In this document: positions 18,407-26,349 of the stretch, in pieces | Layout of the letters: the number at the start of each line of letters is the position of its first letter | How positions within the stretch are numbered: position 1 is the stretch's first letter | NCBI GenBank assembly: GCA_026770615.1 | Contig: MU631693.1 | Location: forward strand, 67,141-95,179 | Length of the DNA: 28,039 nt | Direction of reading: 5' to 3' | Source of the DNA: Pavlovales sp. CCMP2436 | Lineage: Eukaryota; Haptophyta; Pavlovophyceae; Pavlovales | Position numbers and translations under genes: made by a program | Notes under the pieces: generated by a model | Seen by the model: only the letters and a program-made list of their open reading frames with translations | Told to the model about the DNA's origin: nothing | Database searches by the model: none

Positions 18407-18434
18407 TAGACTTTAAAGTTTTGCTGTATGATAT

Positions 18435-18500
18435 ATGATTAGATATTTATTGGATTATTTATTGGATTATTTATTAGATATTTATTAGATATTTATTAAT
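18435..18500. repeat. AT-rich tandem repeat upstream of minus-strand viral genes
   Basis: Variants of agatatttattg and gattatttattg are repeated five to six times with a period of about 12. The position just upstream of the 75-residue gene could be regulatory, but nothing specific supports that. Confidence 0.7.
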
Positions 18501-18539
18501 GATCTTTGTTTTAAATGAAATAAAAATAATGGTACACTA

Positions 18540-18672
18540 CTACACAAATGGTTCTTCATCGTCTATTTTTATCGTCAAAGCAGGCCGACCGTTATTTAAT
18601 TTCAACAAATCGAACGGACTCGCTGCAATTTGATCTGTTTCCGGGTTTTTCACTAAATGCAAATGAAAGCAT
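18540..18672 (-). pseudogene. 3' remnant of a viral gene cut by the GC-rich repeat block
   Basis: The minus strand encodes about 43 residues, including LVKNPETDQIAAS and ending IKIDDEEPFV before the stop at 18540. The AT-rich composition matches the other viral genes. Going upstream, the sequence changes at about 18670-18700 to GC-rich repeat DNA, in which the open frame continues as unrelated residues. The 5' part of the gene is therefore missing, apparently through insertion or rearrangement. Family unknown. Confidence 0.5.
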
Positions 18673-18776
18673 GTTTGTTCGTGTAGAGAGTGCCAGCATA
18701 CCCACGGCGACCCCTGGCCCCACCTAGACTCCACCTAGACTCCACCGCGGCGACCTCTACCACGGCGACCTCTACC

Positions 18777-19242
18777 GTGCCCGCGGCGACCTCCACGTCC
18801 GCGCACCTCCGAGTTAACTCGGACATGTTGCCCACAAAGTGCACAAACGCGATTAATCTAAGGCCAGCAGTTAAAGAGATGAATGCGCCACGCGCAAAGC
18901 ACAAACGCGAACGCACCACGTCCGCGCACCTCCGAGTTAATTCGGACATGTTGCCCACAAAGTACAAAAAATCAAATCGGATTCGACCGTGACCCCTGGT
19001 GCGCGTGGCGCATTCATCTCTTTAACTGCTGGCCTTAGATTAATCGCGTTTGTGCACTTTGTGGGCAACATGTCCGAATTAACTCGGAGGTGCGCGGACG
19101 TGGTGCGTTCGCGTTTGTGCTTTGCGCGTGGCGCATTCATCTCTTTAACTGCTGGCCTTAGATTAATCGCGTTTGTGCAATTTGTGGGCAACATGTCCGA
19201 ATTAACTCGGAGGTGCGCGGACGTGGAGGTCGCCGCGGGCAC
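18777..19242. repeat. 187-bp near-perfect inverted repeat with 93-bp spacer
   Basis: Bases 18777-18963 are the reverse complement of 19056-19242 with two mismatches that I can find. The arms contain two sub-units: A (cacctccgagttaactcgg followed by acatgttgcccacaaagt) and B (gcacaaacgcgattaatc onward). A further B copy in reverse orientation lies in the spacer, and a diverged A copy lies at about 19302-19340. Part of the spacer (aatcaaatcggattcgaccg) is itself repeated inverted at about 19278-19297. Open frames here are products of the repeat. The structure could form a large cruciform. Confidence 0.92.
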
Positions 19243-20018
19243 GGGGGGGTAGAGTCTGGTAGGCTTGGTGGGGGCACGGTCGAATCCGATTTGATTTTTG
19301 AACTTTGTGGGCAAGATGTCCGAATTAACTCTGAGGTGCTGGTGCGCGTTCCCGTGTGGTCTGTGTGGTTGTTGTGGGTCAGCAATGCAATTATTAAATC
19401 GCCGCGGGGTCCTCGACGTGCATTGGAGAAGCGGACATGACACGACGTGCATCGGAAAAGCGGACATGACTCGACGGGCTACGTATACAGCACACATCAC
19501 CGCGGGTTACGGGGAATAGCACACCGCGGGCTACGTATGTGGCACATCTAGGGTTAGCTAAATCAGTGTGCGGGATGGCTTAATCGAGTGCGGAATCGGT
19601 CCTTGAAGGCTCGGGTGGTCGCGCTGGACCCGGGGGATAGGGTGAGGGTGGCCAGGACTTGCACCGGTCATGTTAGCCTCACGCAAGGTCAAGTTTGAAA
19701 AATCAAAAAAGTTGTAAGGTGTACCCTTTGGCAAAATTGCAAAATTAAGAATTGAGTTTTTGTAAGCGTAAAGCCTCGGTGGGCATGTGGGTTGGCAACA
19801 GGGGTCTTTTGTAGACTCTGGAGAGTCTTGGTTGAGCTCGGGAGCATTCGGAAAGTCTAAAAAGGCAGTCTACCAATGCAATTATTAAATCGCCGCGGGC
19901 TACGCTACAATTCCCCTCGGGCTACTCTACAATTTTCAAATCGCCGCGGGCTACTCGTATAGCACACACGTTAGGGTTACGGGCTAGGGTTACAAGCAAT
20001 AGTTAAAGGAAAAGTTCA
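19243..20018. other. Gene-free GC-rich repeat block with telomere-like motifs
   Basis: No gene seen. The string caatgcaattattaaatcgc followed by cgcggg occurs at about 19384 and 19876. Several copies of cgcgggctac and gcggacatgac are scattered. TTAGGGTTA-like motifs occur at about 19548 and 19970-19995. Composition is unlike the viral genes on either side, suggesting later acquired or host-derived DNA. Confidence 0.6.
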
Positions 20019-20363
20019 ATGGCCTCGGGCGTGTTAAATTACCTCGGTCAAGTTTATTTTCTCAAGTATAAGCATACAACAATGTCTCCCAGTCGCCATG
20101 AAATGAAAAAACGCATTCGCCTCGGTGTCGATGAGTTGGCAAGCTCCATAGCTATATATGTGTGCAAGGAATGTCAATCTCCGAAAAACGCCAACGAAAT
20201 GAACCATCGCCGCAAAAGGTGCGGTACAATCACCGTTCGTACCACATGTGTTTTGTGTTATAGGCTTCAATGTAGAGTCCGGACAACTCGGCATCGCATC
20301 AGACTAGACCCTTCGATTGATATTTGCGAAGCATTAGATATGCTCGATGAGTGTTACCTGTAA
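20019..20363 (+). CDS. Small zinc-ribbon-like viral protein
   Basis: 114 residues from ATG 20019; ATG 20082 (MSPSRHEMKK) is an alternative. Six cysteines (C49, C52, C68, C77, C80, C85) form CxxC...C...CxxCxxxxC, followed by a basic segment RVRTTRHRIRL. This resembles a structural zinc-binding fold, possibly nucleic-acid binding. No specific family is recognised. It lies between the repeat block and the helicase, on the same strand as the helicase and 143 bases upstream of its ATG. Confidence 0.5.
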   Translation: MASGVLNYLGQVYFLKYKHTTMSPSRHEMKKRIRLGVDELASSIAIYVCKECQSPKNANEMNHRRKRCGTITVRTTCVLCYRLQCRVRTTRHRIRLDPSIDICEALDMLDECYL

Positions 20364-20506
20364 AACCCCAATTGGTCCAAAATCTCAGAATCGCTCATGA
20401 TTCAATAATTTGCCAAGATCCAAAATCCCTCGTTTGATCAAAAAAGGGGGGGGTGCGTGTTTCCTTTCAGAATTATTATCTCACGCTATATCATAACGAA
20501 CCCTCG

Positions 20507-22927
20507 ATGAGCCAATCAGGATCGAACACGACTCGTACGCTCGCAAATGCTCGTGCCCCGCGCACCCCCCGTCAGACCTCAAGTGCCTCGGTAGCCGTCC
20601 ACATCAACGGATCAGAACACACGGCACAACAGTTTTTTGCAATGGCAAACGAAGACCCACGACTTCGCAAGGACCGAATTCGCATCAGAACAATAGGCCA
20701 AAACACAATTGAAATTGAGCACCCGTCAGACAAAATCAGTACACTTGCTCACGTCAGCGCTTACATAGTAGCTGGACAGCGAATGCAACTTGCAATGCAG
20801 GTTATGCTCATCCCAAATCCAATTGAAGCAGTCACCGACGGAGTTTATGCTTTGCTTGATGATGAAGTTGATTACAACAGACTTATGCTTCCGCATTTTA
20901 TAATGAAGAGCAAAGGATCGATGCCTGCAGTTGGCGCAACCCGCACCTTAAACGGACTGAAATGTGGCTTGGCAAGGATCAAAATAAACGACGACGACGA
21001 CGATGGCCACTACAAAGAAGGTGAAGAAGTGACACCTCCAATCACGTTGCTTCAGCTGCTCCCGGATGCTCACGATAAAGAAATATTGGCTTATTTTAAA
21101 CCACGACGCACTGATCTGCTAGGCAAGCTCAACAATGATTCATGCAAGCCGACGATGGTAACAGGTTGGGCCGGTAGCGGGAAAACGACCACGCTTTCAC
21201 AAATGATCATGGATGGAAGCATTACAAATACAATCTTCTGCTCTCTTACACAGCAGCTAAGAGTTGATGCTGCACATATATTCCCACAAACCATGTGCCA
21301 TCCTAGAATTACCGGCAAAGCCCCACCAATAACCGACAAAGGTGTTAACCTTGATATTAATCCGCCGGCTGTTGTTTTAGTCGATGAGTCTACAATGCTT
21401 TCGCAGGCAGATCGTTGCTCGATTGAACATATTGCATCAAAGTGGGGCGCAAAAGTAATTTTCATAGGCGATTATTCCGAAACAACTGGAGCACCAATGC
21501 GGATCGAACCCATTGGAAGTGCTTCAATGAACACCGAAGGGATGCAAGTGTGCCACGTGTCAGGAGTAAGGCGCACCAACGAGCCTGCTCTTATTAAACT
21601 GTGCGGAAACATTCGTGACATCATTGAAAACACGGCAGGCGGAATCTACGTCGGGGCCGGATTCAGCATCGACGACGAACACCCAGATGATTCTATTTTG
21701 ATGGCAAGGAGGACTATCAAGAAAGCGGTTAATTTGCACAACCCAAGAAACATATTGACGCGAACCCAAGTGTGCGCCCAATACAAAGCAACAAGCGGTG
21801 ATGTCATATTGGCTGCTACTAGAATGTGCGTCCATTGCGAGCAAGGGTTAATTGAACGGTGCAAATGTAAAACTGCAACTTGCTTTGAAGATTTGAATTT
21901 TTCATCAGAGAAAGCTAAAAAGGAATATATTATAAAACACAAGTGCGAAACAACCGAAAAAATAGACATCGAACCCGCTAACAAATACTCAAGTGTAGCT
22001 TTAGATTACAATCGTGACATTAAAGCGGACTCCGATGGAAACGTAACGTGGAGATGCGTCAAACACGTTCCAGGTACAGATTTGCAAAACGGTTCTAGAT
22101 TCGTTTCAGATATGTCGGAGCCCACGTATCAAGGGCAAAACCTTTCACAATTGATTGGAAAATCAATCACACAATCACCAACCAGCACAATTCATGCTTA
22201 TCAAGGCATAACGTTCAAAGGAAACAAATTGTTTATTGATTTCAGTAGGATGTGGGATATTAAAATGTTGTATGTTGCAATTTCAAGAATCCAAAGTCTT
22301 GATCAACTAGCTATTATAGAAACATACATTAAACCTAATTATAAGGGGGAGAGCGATATCCACCGTTTGTTCAAAGCACGGGAATTTTCAAAATGCATTT
22401 CACCGGAAGTACAAGTAAGGTGCGAGTATCCAGTTGGCGATGGTCGTTTTATTGCAGACATTGCTGTGATTCGCCAGGGCGTTTTAACGAAAGTTACAGA
22501 AATAGTTGTAACTTCGCCACCAAGCGAGGAAAAATTAGAATATTACAGAGAACTTAATATCGAATGTGCAGTGGTTATTGCACCAAAATCAGATGACAAT
22601 TGTGAAGAAGAAGGCTTCGATTATGATGATTTCTACGGCAATGTTGAAGATGATACGGAATTCCATTTCACTGAAATAATTGACACAACTTGGATTACTA
22701 ATGAAACACCTAAGGACGAGTTAGAATTGATTGAAAAATTCTGCAAAAAACAAAGGACGTATATGAGAAAAACACTTCCAAGTGGCGCAGAATATGGTCG
22801 AGCTTATGCTTGTTCGCCAGGGGCGATTGTTGCAGTGGATGTGCATTCCCAGTCCCACGGCTTTTGCGTAATGCGAAATGTTGCCGTATTTCTCATAAGA
22901 TTCTTCGGTGAATTCAATGGGTATTAA
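20507..22927 (+). CDS. SF1 helicase with N-terminal PolB-like segment and C-terminal nuclease-like domain
   Basis: 806 residues from ATG 20507 (MSQSGSNTT); an upstream GTG at 20453 is in frame. Walker A GWAGSGKTTT lies near residue 220, Walker B VVLVDEST near 291, the motif III-like GDYSET near 323, motif V-VI elements STIHAYQGITFKG and LYVAISRIQ at about 560-590. This is an SF1 (Pif1/RecD-like) helicase that unwinds DNA. Before it, residues about 82-115 read HVSAYIVAGQRM...VTDGVYA, resembling the distal palm of PolB-like proteins with DG where active enzymes have DTD. After it, DGRFIADIAVI...KVTEIVV resembles a CoiA-like nuclease core. The last 25-30 residues overlap the convergent gene antisense and may be a junction product. 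Confidence 0.75.
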   Translation: MSQSGSNTTRTLANARAPRTPRQTSSASVAVHINGSEHTAQQFFAMANEDPRLRKDRIRIRTIGQNTIEIEHPSDKISTLAHVSAYIVAGQRMQLAMQVMLIPNPIEAVTDGVYALLDDEVDYNRLMLPHFIMKSKGSMPAVGATRTLNGLKCGLARIKINDDDDDGHYKEGEEVTPPITLLQLLPDAHDKEILAYFKPRRTDLLGKLNNDSCKPTMVTGWAGSGKTTTLSQMIMDGSITNTIFCSLTQQLRVDAAHIFPQTMCHPRITGKAPPITDKGVNLDINPPAVVLVDESTMLSQADRCSIEHIASKWGAKVIFIGDYSETTGAPMRIEPIGSASMNTEGMQVCHVSGVRRTNEPALIKLCGNIRDIIENTAGGIYVGAGFSIDDEHPDDSILMARRTIKKAVNLHNPRNILTRTQVCAQYKATSGDVILAATRMCVHCEQGLIERCKCKTATCFEDLNFSSEKAKKEYIIKHKCETTEKIDIEPANKYSSVALDYNRDIKADSDGNVTWRCVKHVPGTDLQNGSRFVSDMSEPTYQGQNLSQLIGKSITQSPTSTIHAYQGITFKGNKLFIDFSRMWDIKMLYVAISRIQSLDQLAIIETYIKPNYKGESDIHRLFKAREFSKCISPEVQVRCEYPVGDGRFIADIAVIRQGVLTKVTEIVVTSPPSEEKLEYYRELNIECAVVIAPKSDDNCEEEGFDYDDFYGNVEDDTEFHFTEIIDTTWITNETPKDELELIEKFCKKQRTYMRKTLPSGAEYGRAYACSPGAIVAVDVHSQSHGFCVMRNVAVFLIRFFGEFNGY

Positions 22928-25078
22928 GCTGTAACTCACTAGCGCAATAAGACCAGTGAAACTAACACCGCACGCAATGAGGAATCTTGCTTCAATAAAA
23001 GTTAACACCCTCGGCAAGCGAGTTTCTTCTTCGTCAACCACATTGATCGTATAAATGCGCTTGATTGTGTCAGCTACTTTTTCATTGGTAAGTCGGCTTA
23101 AATCCAAGTTGTTGTCAAAGTTTCGAAAATGATTTTCCATCTCAATTGCGTTGATGCCTGTAAGATTTACGCTATCTTGGTCGATTACAAGCAAACCTTC
23201 AATTCCACTGGCGTTCAACATGTCGATCATTTCTTGATGGCTGGTGATTAAAAAGCTTTCCGCTACCTTTCCAATGCATAGGCCTTCAGAACCCATAAAT
23301 CGGTGGTTGATTGAATCGAACGCGTGTGTATATGCTTTTTTCTGATCAAAATTACTAATTGACTCATGCATTATACGTGTCTTTGGTTCGGTAACAGTGT
23401 ACTTTGACGCGATTTCATTGTACATTTGAAAACGAGCGCGTCCTGTGAGAAGTGCAGACGACACAACTATTGAAATGACAGCCATGTTATATTGCTTGGT
23501 GTTCATCCGAGAATTGTTTACTTGTTTGTCCCAAAATTCTTCTTTCCACTCGCTAAATTCACTGTAAAATGTGAACACATCTCCTTTTAGAGTACGAATC
23601 GATTGCCCTGCTTTGCAATTTGCAGACGGGGTTACGAGCATCACTTCCCCGCTTGCTTGCAATTCTTCACTCTTTAACCGCATTTGATTGGCGTTTAATC
23701 GTGTGACTTGTTCCGATGAGAAAACCCAGTTTCCGGATTGCATGTTGACGACGTGCACCGGTGACACTAGGAAGGCTGTAATTCCAGTTCTCGGCACTCC
23801 ATTTTCCCTTACGTTTTGAACACGAGGGTTATCGATGCGCCAATATACTTCGCGATCTGTTTGCAGAGGGCATATGAATTGGATAAATGACACGCTGCTT
23901 GCAGCTACAATTTCCGTTAAAGTTGCATCATCGCCATGTTTTAAACCTCCATCAGCAACGACTCTCTTGTTAATTTCATCTAAAAGTTTAATACGAGCTT
24001 CGATGTTTTTTTGGTGTTCGCTAAGCATATTGCGCTTGCGCCTGGCAGACAAGTCCCGTACTTCACCAGCTTTTGGACGCCCGGTTTTACCAACGGGAAT
24101 TGTTGCCCTTTCGTTTTCAATTTTATAAATGCGTGCAATAAATCTGGATCGAATGATATCAATGTGGCAATTGATCATAGGCTCGGGACTGGTTGCGATA
24201 CGCATATCTGCCAACGAGGAAGATCCACTTGATCTTACATTGACAACTTGAGTAAAAGTTACAAGCGTATCGGCCATGCTGAACACGGTCCTCCATGAAT
24301 CAGCCTCAGCCCAAAACGGATCGCTCTGAGGTGGGGCAATTTCTGATCCGGTTGCGTCCTGCTTGGCTACTTCACGAGCTAAATGTGCCTGTTGATTTTC
24401 TTCATTTGCATTAAATTCTACGGGCGAAAATCTGCAATCGAGAGTAGGTGCTTCTAAATCACTCGGGTGGTTTACGGTAATTCTTGCGCTACGTAGGAAT
24501 GTGCCATACGAACGAAGACCCGATGAGGTTGACGTAATTGTCTCGACCGTTATGTCGTATGTCAAACCTTTGTCGAGAATTGGGCGTTGCGGCCCTGTTA
24601 AATCTAAACTCTTCCATTTTGAATTCTCAGCCTTTGCAATGTACCGAACGGCACCTTGGTGATCGACGTCGATACCCCTTTCCTTGAAATCAGCCAAATA
24701 TGTGTTTAAGGTCCAAGTGCGGTTGAGCGGTATTTGTGGGTATGCTGCACTAAAAGCGCGGTCAATCTTGCGTCCTTGAAGCATGAGCTGTTTGTAAAGA
24801 CGGTCCATACCAGCCGACGAGGTCGGAAGCCTGAAATTCTTGTCCGGTGGGCCTACCGATGTAAAATAATTTCCGCGATTGATCTTGGGCGGTGGCGTAT
24901 TAAACACATCGAGAAAGATGTCGCTAAGCATCTCGATACGAGCTGGCATTTCCATTTGGTTTTGCATACGGCGGTAATTGACATTGCTAACGAAATCGGG
25001 ACTAACCGAGGCACTTGGGGTCTGACTGGGAGCAAAAAGGAGAGAAGTACCTGGAGCGGAAACTAATTGACGTGTCAC
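22721..25078 (-). CDS. PolB-like replication protein, apparently truncated within the palm
   Basis: 785 codons from GTG 25078; the first ATG is 24967 (MQNQMEMPAR). Most of the N-terminal 560 residues are unrecognised. FDQKKAYT (577-584) resembles the motif A of viral PolB-like proteins, and the following RVLTFIEARFLIACGVSF, PIEFTEE and HYAKAVGL blocks fit the segment downstream of it. No KxxxNSxYG motif B or DTD motif C follows. After residue 746 the sequence (from about 22,840) is the antisense of the helicase gene tail and looks unlike the rest. The protein therefore seems to stop part-way through the palm. Its 5' end overlaps the upstream 88-residue frame by four bases, suggesting coupling. 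If not PolB-like, it is simply a large unknown viral protein. Confidence 0.55.
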   Translation of the reverse strand: MTRQLVSAPGTSLLFAPSQTPSASVSPDFVSNVNYRRMQNQMEMPARIEMLSDIFLDVFNTPPPKINRGNYFTSVGPPDKNFRLPTSSAGMDRLYKQLMLQGRKIDRAFSAAYPQIPLNRTWTLNTYLADFKERGIDVDHQGAVRYIAKAENSKWKSLDLTGPQRPILDKGLTYDITVETITSTSSGLRSYGTFLRSARITVNHPSDLEAPTLDCRFSPVEFNANEENQQAHLAREVAKQDATGSEIAPPQSDPFWAEADSWRTVFSMADTLVTFTQVVNVRSSGSSSLADMRIATSPEPMINCHIDIIRSRFIARIYKIENERATIPVGKTGRPKAGEVRDLSARRKRNMLSEHQKNIEARIKLLDEINKRVVADGGLKHGDDATLTEIVAASSVSFIQFICPLQTDREVYWRIDNPRVQNVRENGVPRTGITAFLVSPVHVVNMQSGNWVFSSEQVTRLNANQMRLKSEELQASGEVMLVTPSANCKAGQSIRTLKGDVFTFYSEFSEWKEEFWDKQVNNSRMNTKQYNMAVISIVVSSALLTGRARFQMYNEIASKYTVTEPKTRIMHESISNFDQKKAYTHAFDSINHRFMGSEGLCIGKVAESFLITSHQEMIDMLNASGIEGLLVIDQDSVNLTGINAIEMENHFRNFDNNLDLSRLTNEKVADTIKRIYTINVVDEEETRLPRVLTFIEARFLIACGVSFTGLIALVSYSLIPIEFTEESYEKYGNISHYAKAVGLGMHIHCNNRPWRTSISSTIFCATWKCFSHIRPLFFAEFFNQF

Positions 25079-25341
25079 GGAACTGACAATAAATAACGTT
25101 GGGCTCTACAATAAAATAATATCAATAATACCTCGTTGCCTGCATCAGACGGGTAAATCTTGACGTCTGATCCGCCTGTCGGTTTTTTCCACCCTATTTT
25201 ACTGCCATCGTTCTCGGCTTCGACGGGTGGATTACAGAATTGTTTTTGAACCAAATCGTTAACAACCTTCACAAGTTGACCCAGATTTTGGAAACCCTTA
25301 CTTATGAAATTGATAAAATTGCTTATTCCACCGATATCCAC
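25075..25341 (-). CDS. Small viral protein, 88 residues
   Basis: Starts MDIGGISNFINFISKGF with an amphipathic/hydrophobic N-terminal helix, then QKQFCNPPVEAEND and a Lys/Gly-rich middle. Unknown function. The stop overlaps the start region of the 785-codon gene by four bases. A GT...AG interval of 26 bases at 25132-25107 would fuse the two frames if removed, but that is too short for an ordinary intron. Confidence 0.5.
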   Translation of the reverse strand: MDIGGISNFINFISKGFQNLGQLVKVVNDLVQKQFCNPPVEAENDGSKIGWKKPTGGSDVKIYPSDAGNEVLLILFYCRAQRYLLSVP

Positions 25342-25373
25342 TTCTTAGCTTTTATCGAAAACTGGTGACCAAT

Positions 25374-25771
25374 TTAGAACATACCAATACCTTCCTTGTC
25401 GCATATCCCGACGATACACCAAACAATTTTAGTCCATGTGTTGTAATCGTCACTTTTTTTAATCGAACTTATAGTAACAATGCCTTTACTCTTTTTCTCG
25501 ACTTCACCGTTATCATTTTTGTCCCCTTAGATTTCGTCTGTCTGTTTTATAGCGTCTTTTTTTTCTTGTTCTTTTTTCTCTTCTCGTATCCTTAACATAT
25601 CAAGGCTGTCATTATATGTAGTATCATAATCTTCGAGAACATATGACGCACAACAGTCAAAAATCGAACAATTATCTGGCACCAATGGTGGAACTGTCAC
25701 TATTGTGGAGTCTTTATTGTTTCAGTAGTATGTGGTGCGTAAAGTACCCCATTCTGACCATAAATACTCAT
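25374..25771 (-). pseudogene. Viral gene with a frameshift and an internal stop
   Basis: ATG 25771 opens MSIYGQNGVLYAPHTTE, which stops at TAG just after IKTPQ. A neighbouring frame continues with coding-like sequence (TVPPLVPDNCSIFDCCASY, then charged EEKKEQEKKD), meets TAA at 25529-25527, and resumes in the same frame (GDKNDNGEVEKKS, YNTWTKIVWCIVG) to TAA 25376-25374. One frameshift and one nonsense change therefore separate three pieces of about 130 codons. The product is unknown. It lies upstream of the 88-residue gene on the same strand and is the outermost recognisable viral gene on the right. Confidence 0.5.
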
Positions 25772-25832
25772 ATCATAATATTCAATAGTATTAGATGAAG
25801 AGTGATCACTCGAGTTTAATTTATGGAAAGCC

Positions 25833-26090
25833 GCCGCTCAAGGCTACCAAGGCTACGACGACGATGCTCCTCCCTGCGGCCGCCGCAGTGTGCGCGCTCG
25901 CAGCGTTGCGATACTGTCCACTTGAGGTACTCGCTGGCACCTCTCGACCATCCGTCTCGTTCGGGTCCTCAAGTGGATGTGCGTCGCGCGCTTGCGGAGG
26001 GCGCTCCTGCGAGCGGCGGCGGGCCGCACACGGAGACGCCGCTCAAGGCTACCAAGGCTACGAAGACGATGCTGCTCCCTGCGGCCGCCA
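25833..26090. repeat. GC-rich direct duplication at the right host side
   Basis: Bases 25833-25885 and 26038-26090 are near-identical (gccgctcaaggctaccaagg onward, ending ccctgcggccgcc), 205 bases apart. The GC-rich composition starts abruptly at about 25,826-25,830, marking the right edge of the AT-rich viral DNA. Open frames exist on several strands, but none is convincingly coding; AAQGYQGYEDDAAPCGR is one such reading. Confidence 0.75.
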
Positions 26091-26143
26091 CGGCAGGGCT
26101 GCGGCGGCCGAGACGCGGCCGAGGCGGGGCGTGGGGGCCGGGG

Positions 26144-26349
26144 CGCACACACTCACACCCTTTGGTGTGAGTACTGGTGCATGAGGGTTTGGCTCGATCG
26201 CTCGACCTCAGCCTGACGTCGACCAAGCCAGTGACTGAACAACACCTGTTGAACCATGCTGAGCCGCTAATATATTTATGATAGGGATTCAAGCTGGCGT
26301 CTGACTGTTCTGAATATTGTGCTGGTCTGAGCGCTACGTTGCCCATTGC
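26144..26349 (-). repeat. SINE-like dispersed repeat, right copy
   Basis: Matches 7601-7725 and 8000-8068 at high identity but without the roughly 270-base segment separating them there. On the minus strand it carries the box A-like TAGCGCTCAG and box B-like CTTGAATCCC about 35-40 bases apart. Direct repeats bounding it are not obvious. Confidence 0.65.

Larger units (their letters stand above)
11340..25825. mobile_element. Endogenous polinton-like / virophage-like element, partly decayed
   Basis: About 14.5 kb of AT-rich, intron-poor, tightly packed genes lie between GC-rich host segments. The content is that of the polinton-like virus, virophage and transpoviron gene pool: an FtsK/HerA-type ATPase, a lipase, a TVpol-like palm, an SF1 helicase, a PolB-like protein and large likely virion proteins. 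Several genes carry frameshifts or stops, and a GC-rich repeat block (about 18.67-20.0 kb) interrupts the element. No integrase, cysteine protease or certain capsid gene is recognised. Whether it is one virus or two adjacent fragments is unclear. Confidence 0.78.

Noticed and set aside
18435..19242. CRISPR-like array
   Set aside because: Repeats differ in length and orientation, spacers are absent or repeated themselves, and the surrounding genes are eukaryotic and viral.
18653..19500. Proteins read through the palindromic repeat on both strands
   Set aside because: The same residues recur wherever the sub-units recur and in opposite directions; they are products of the repeat, not genes.
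21091..21984. Antisense open frames within the helicase gene
   Set aside because: They are shadows of the plus-strand helicase, whose motifs are in the correct order.
25527..25529. Reassigned TAA codon in the right-edge viral gene
   Set aside because: No other gene in the window contains an in-frame TAA, and this gene also has a frameshift, so simple decay is sufficient.
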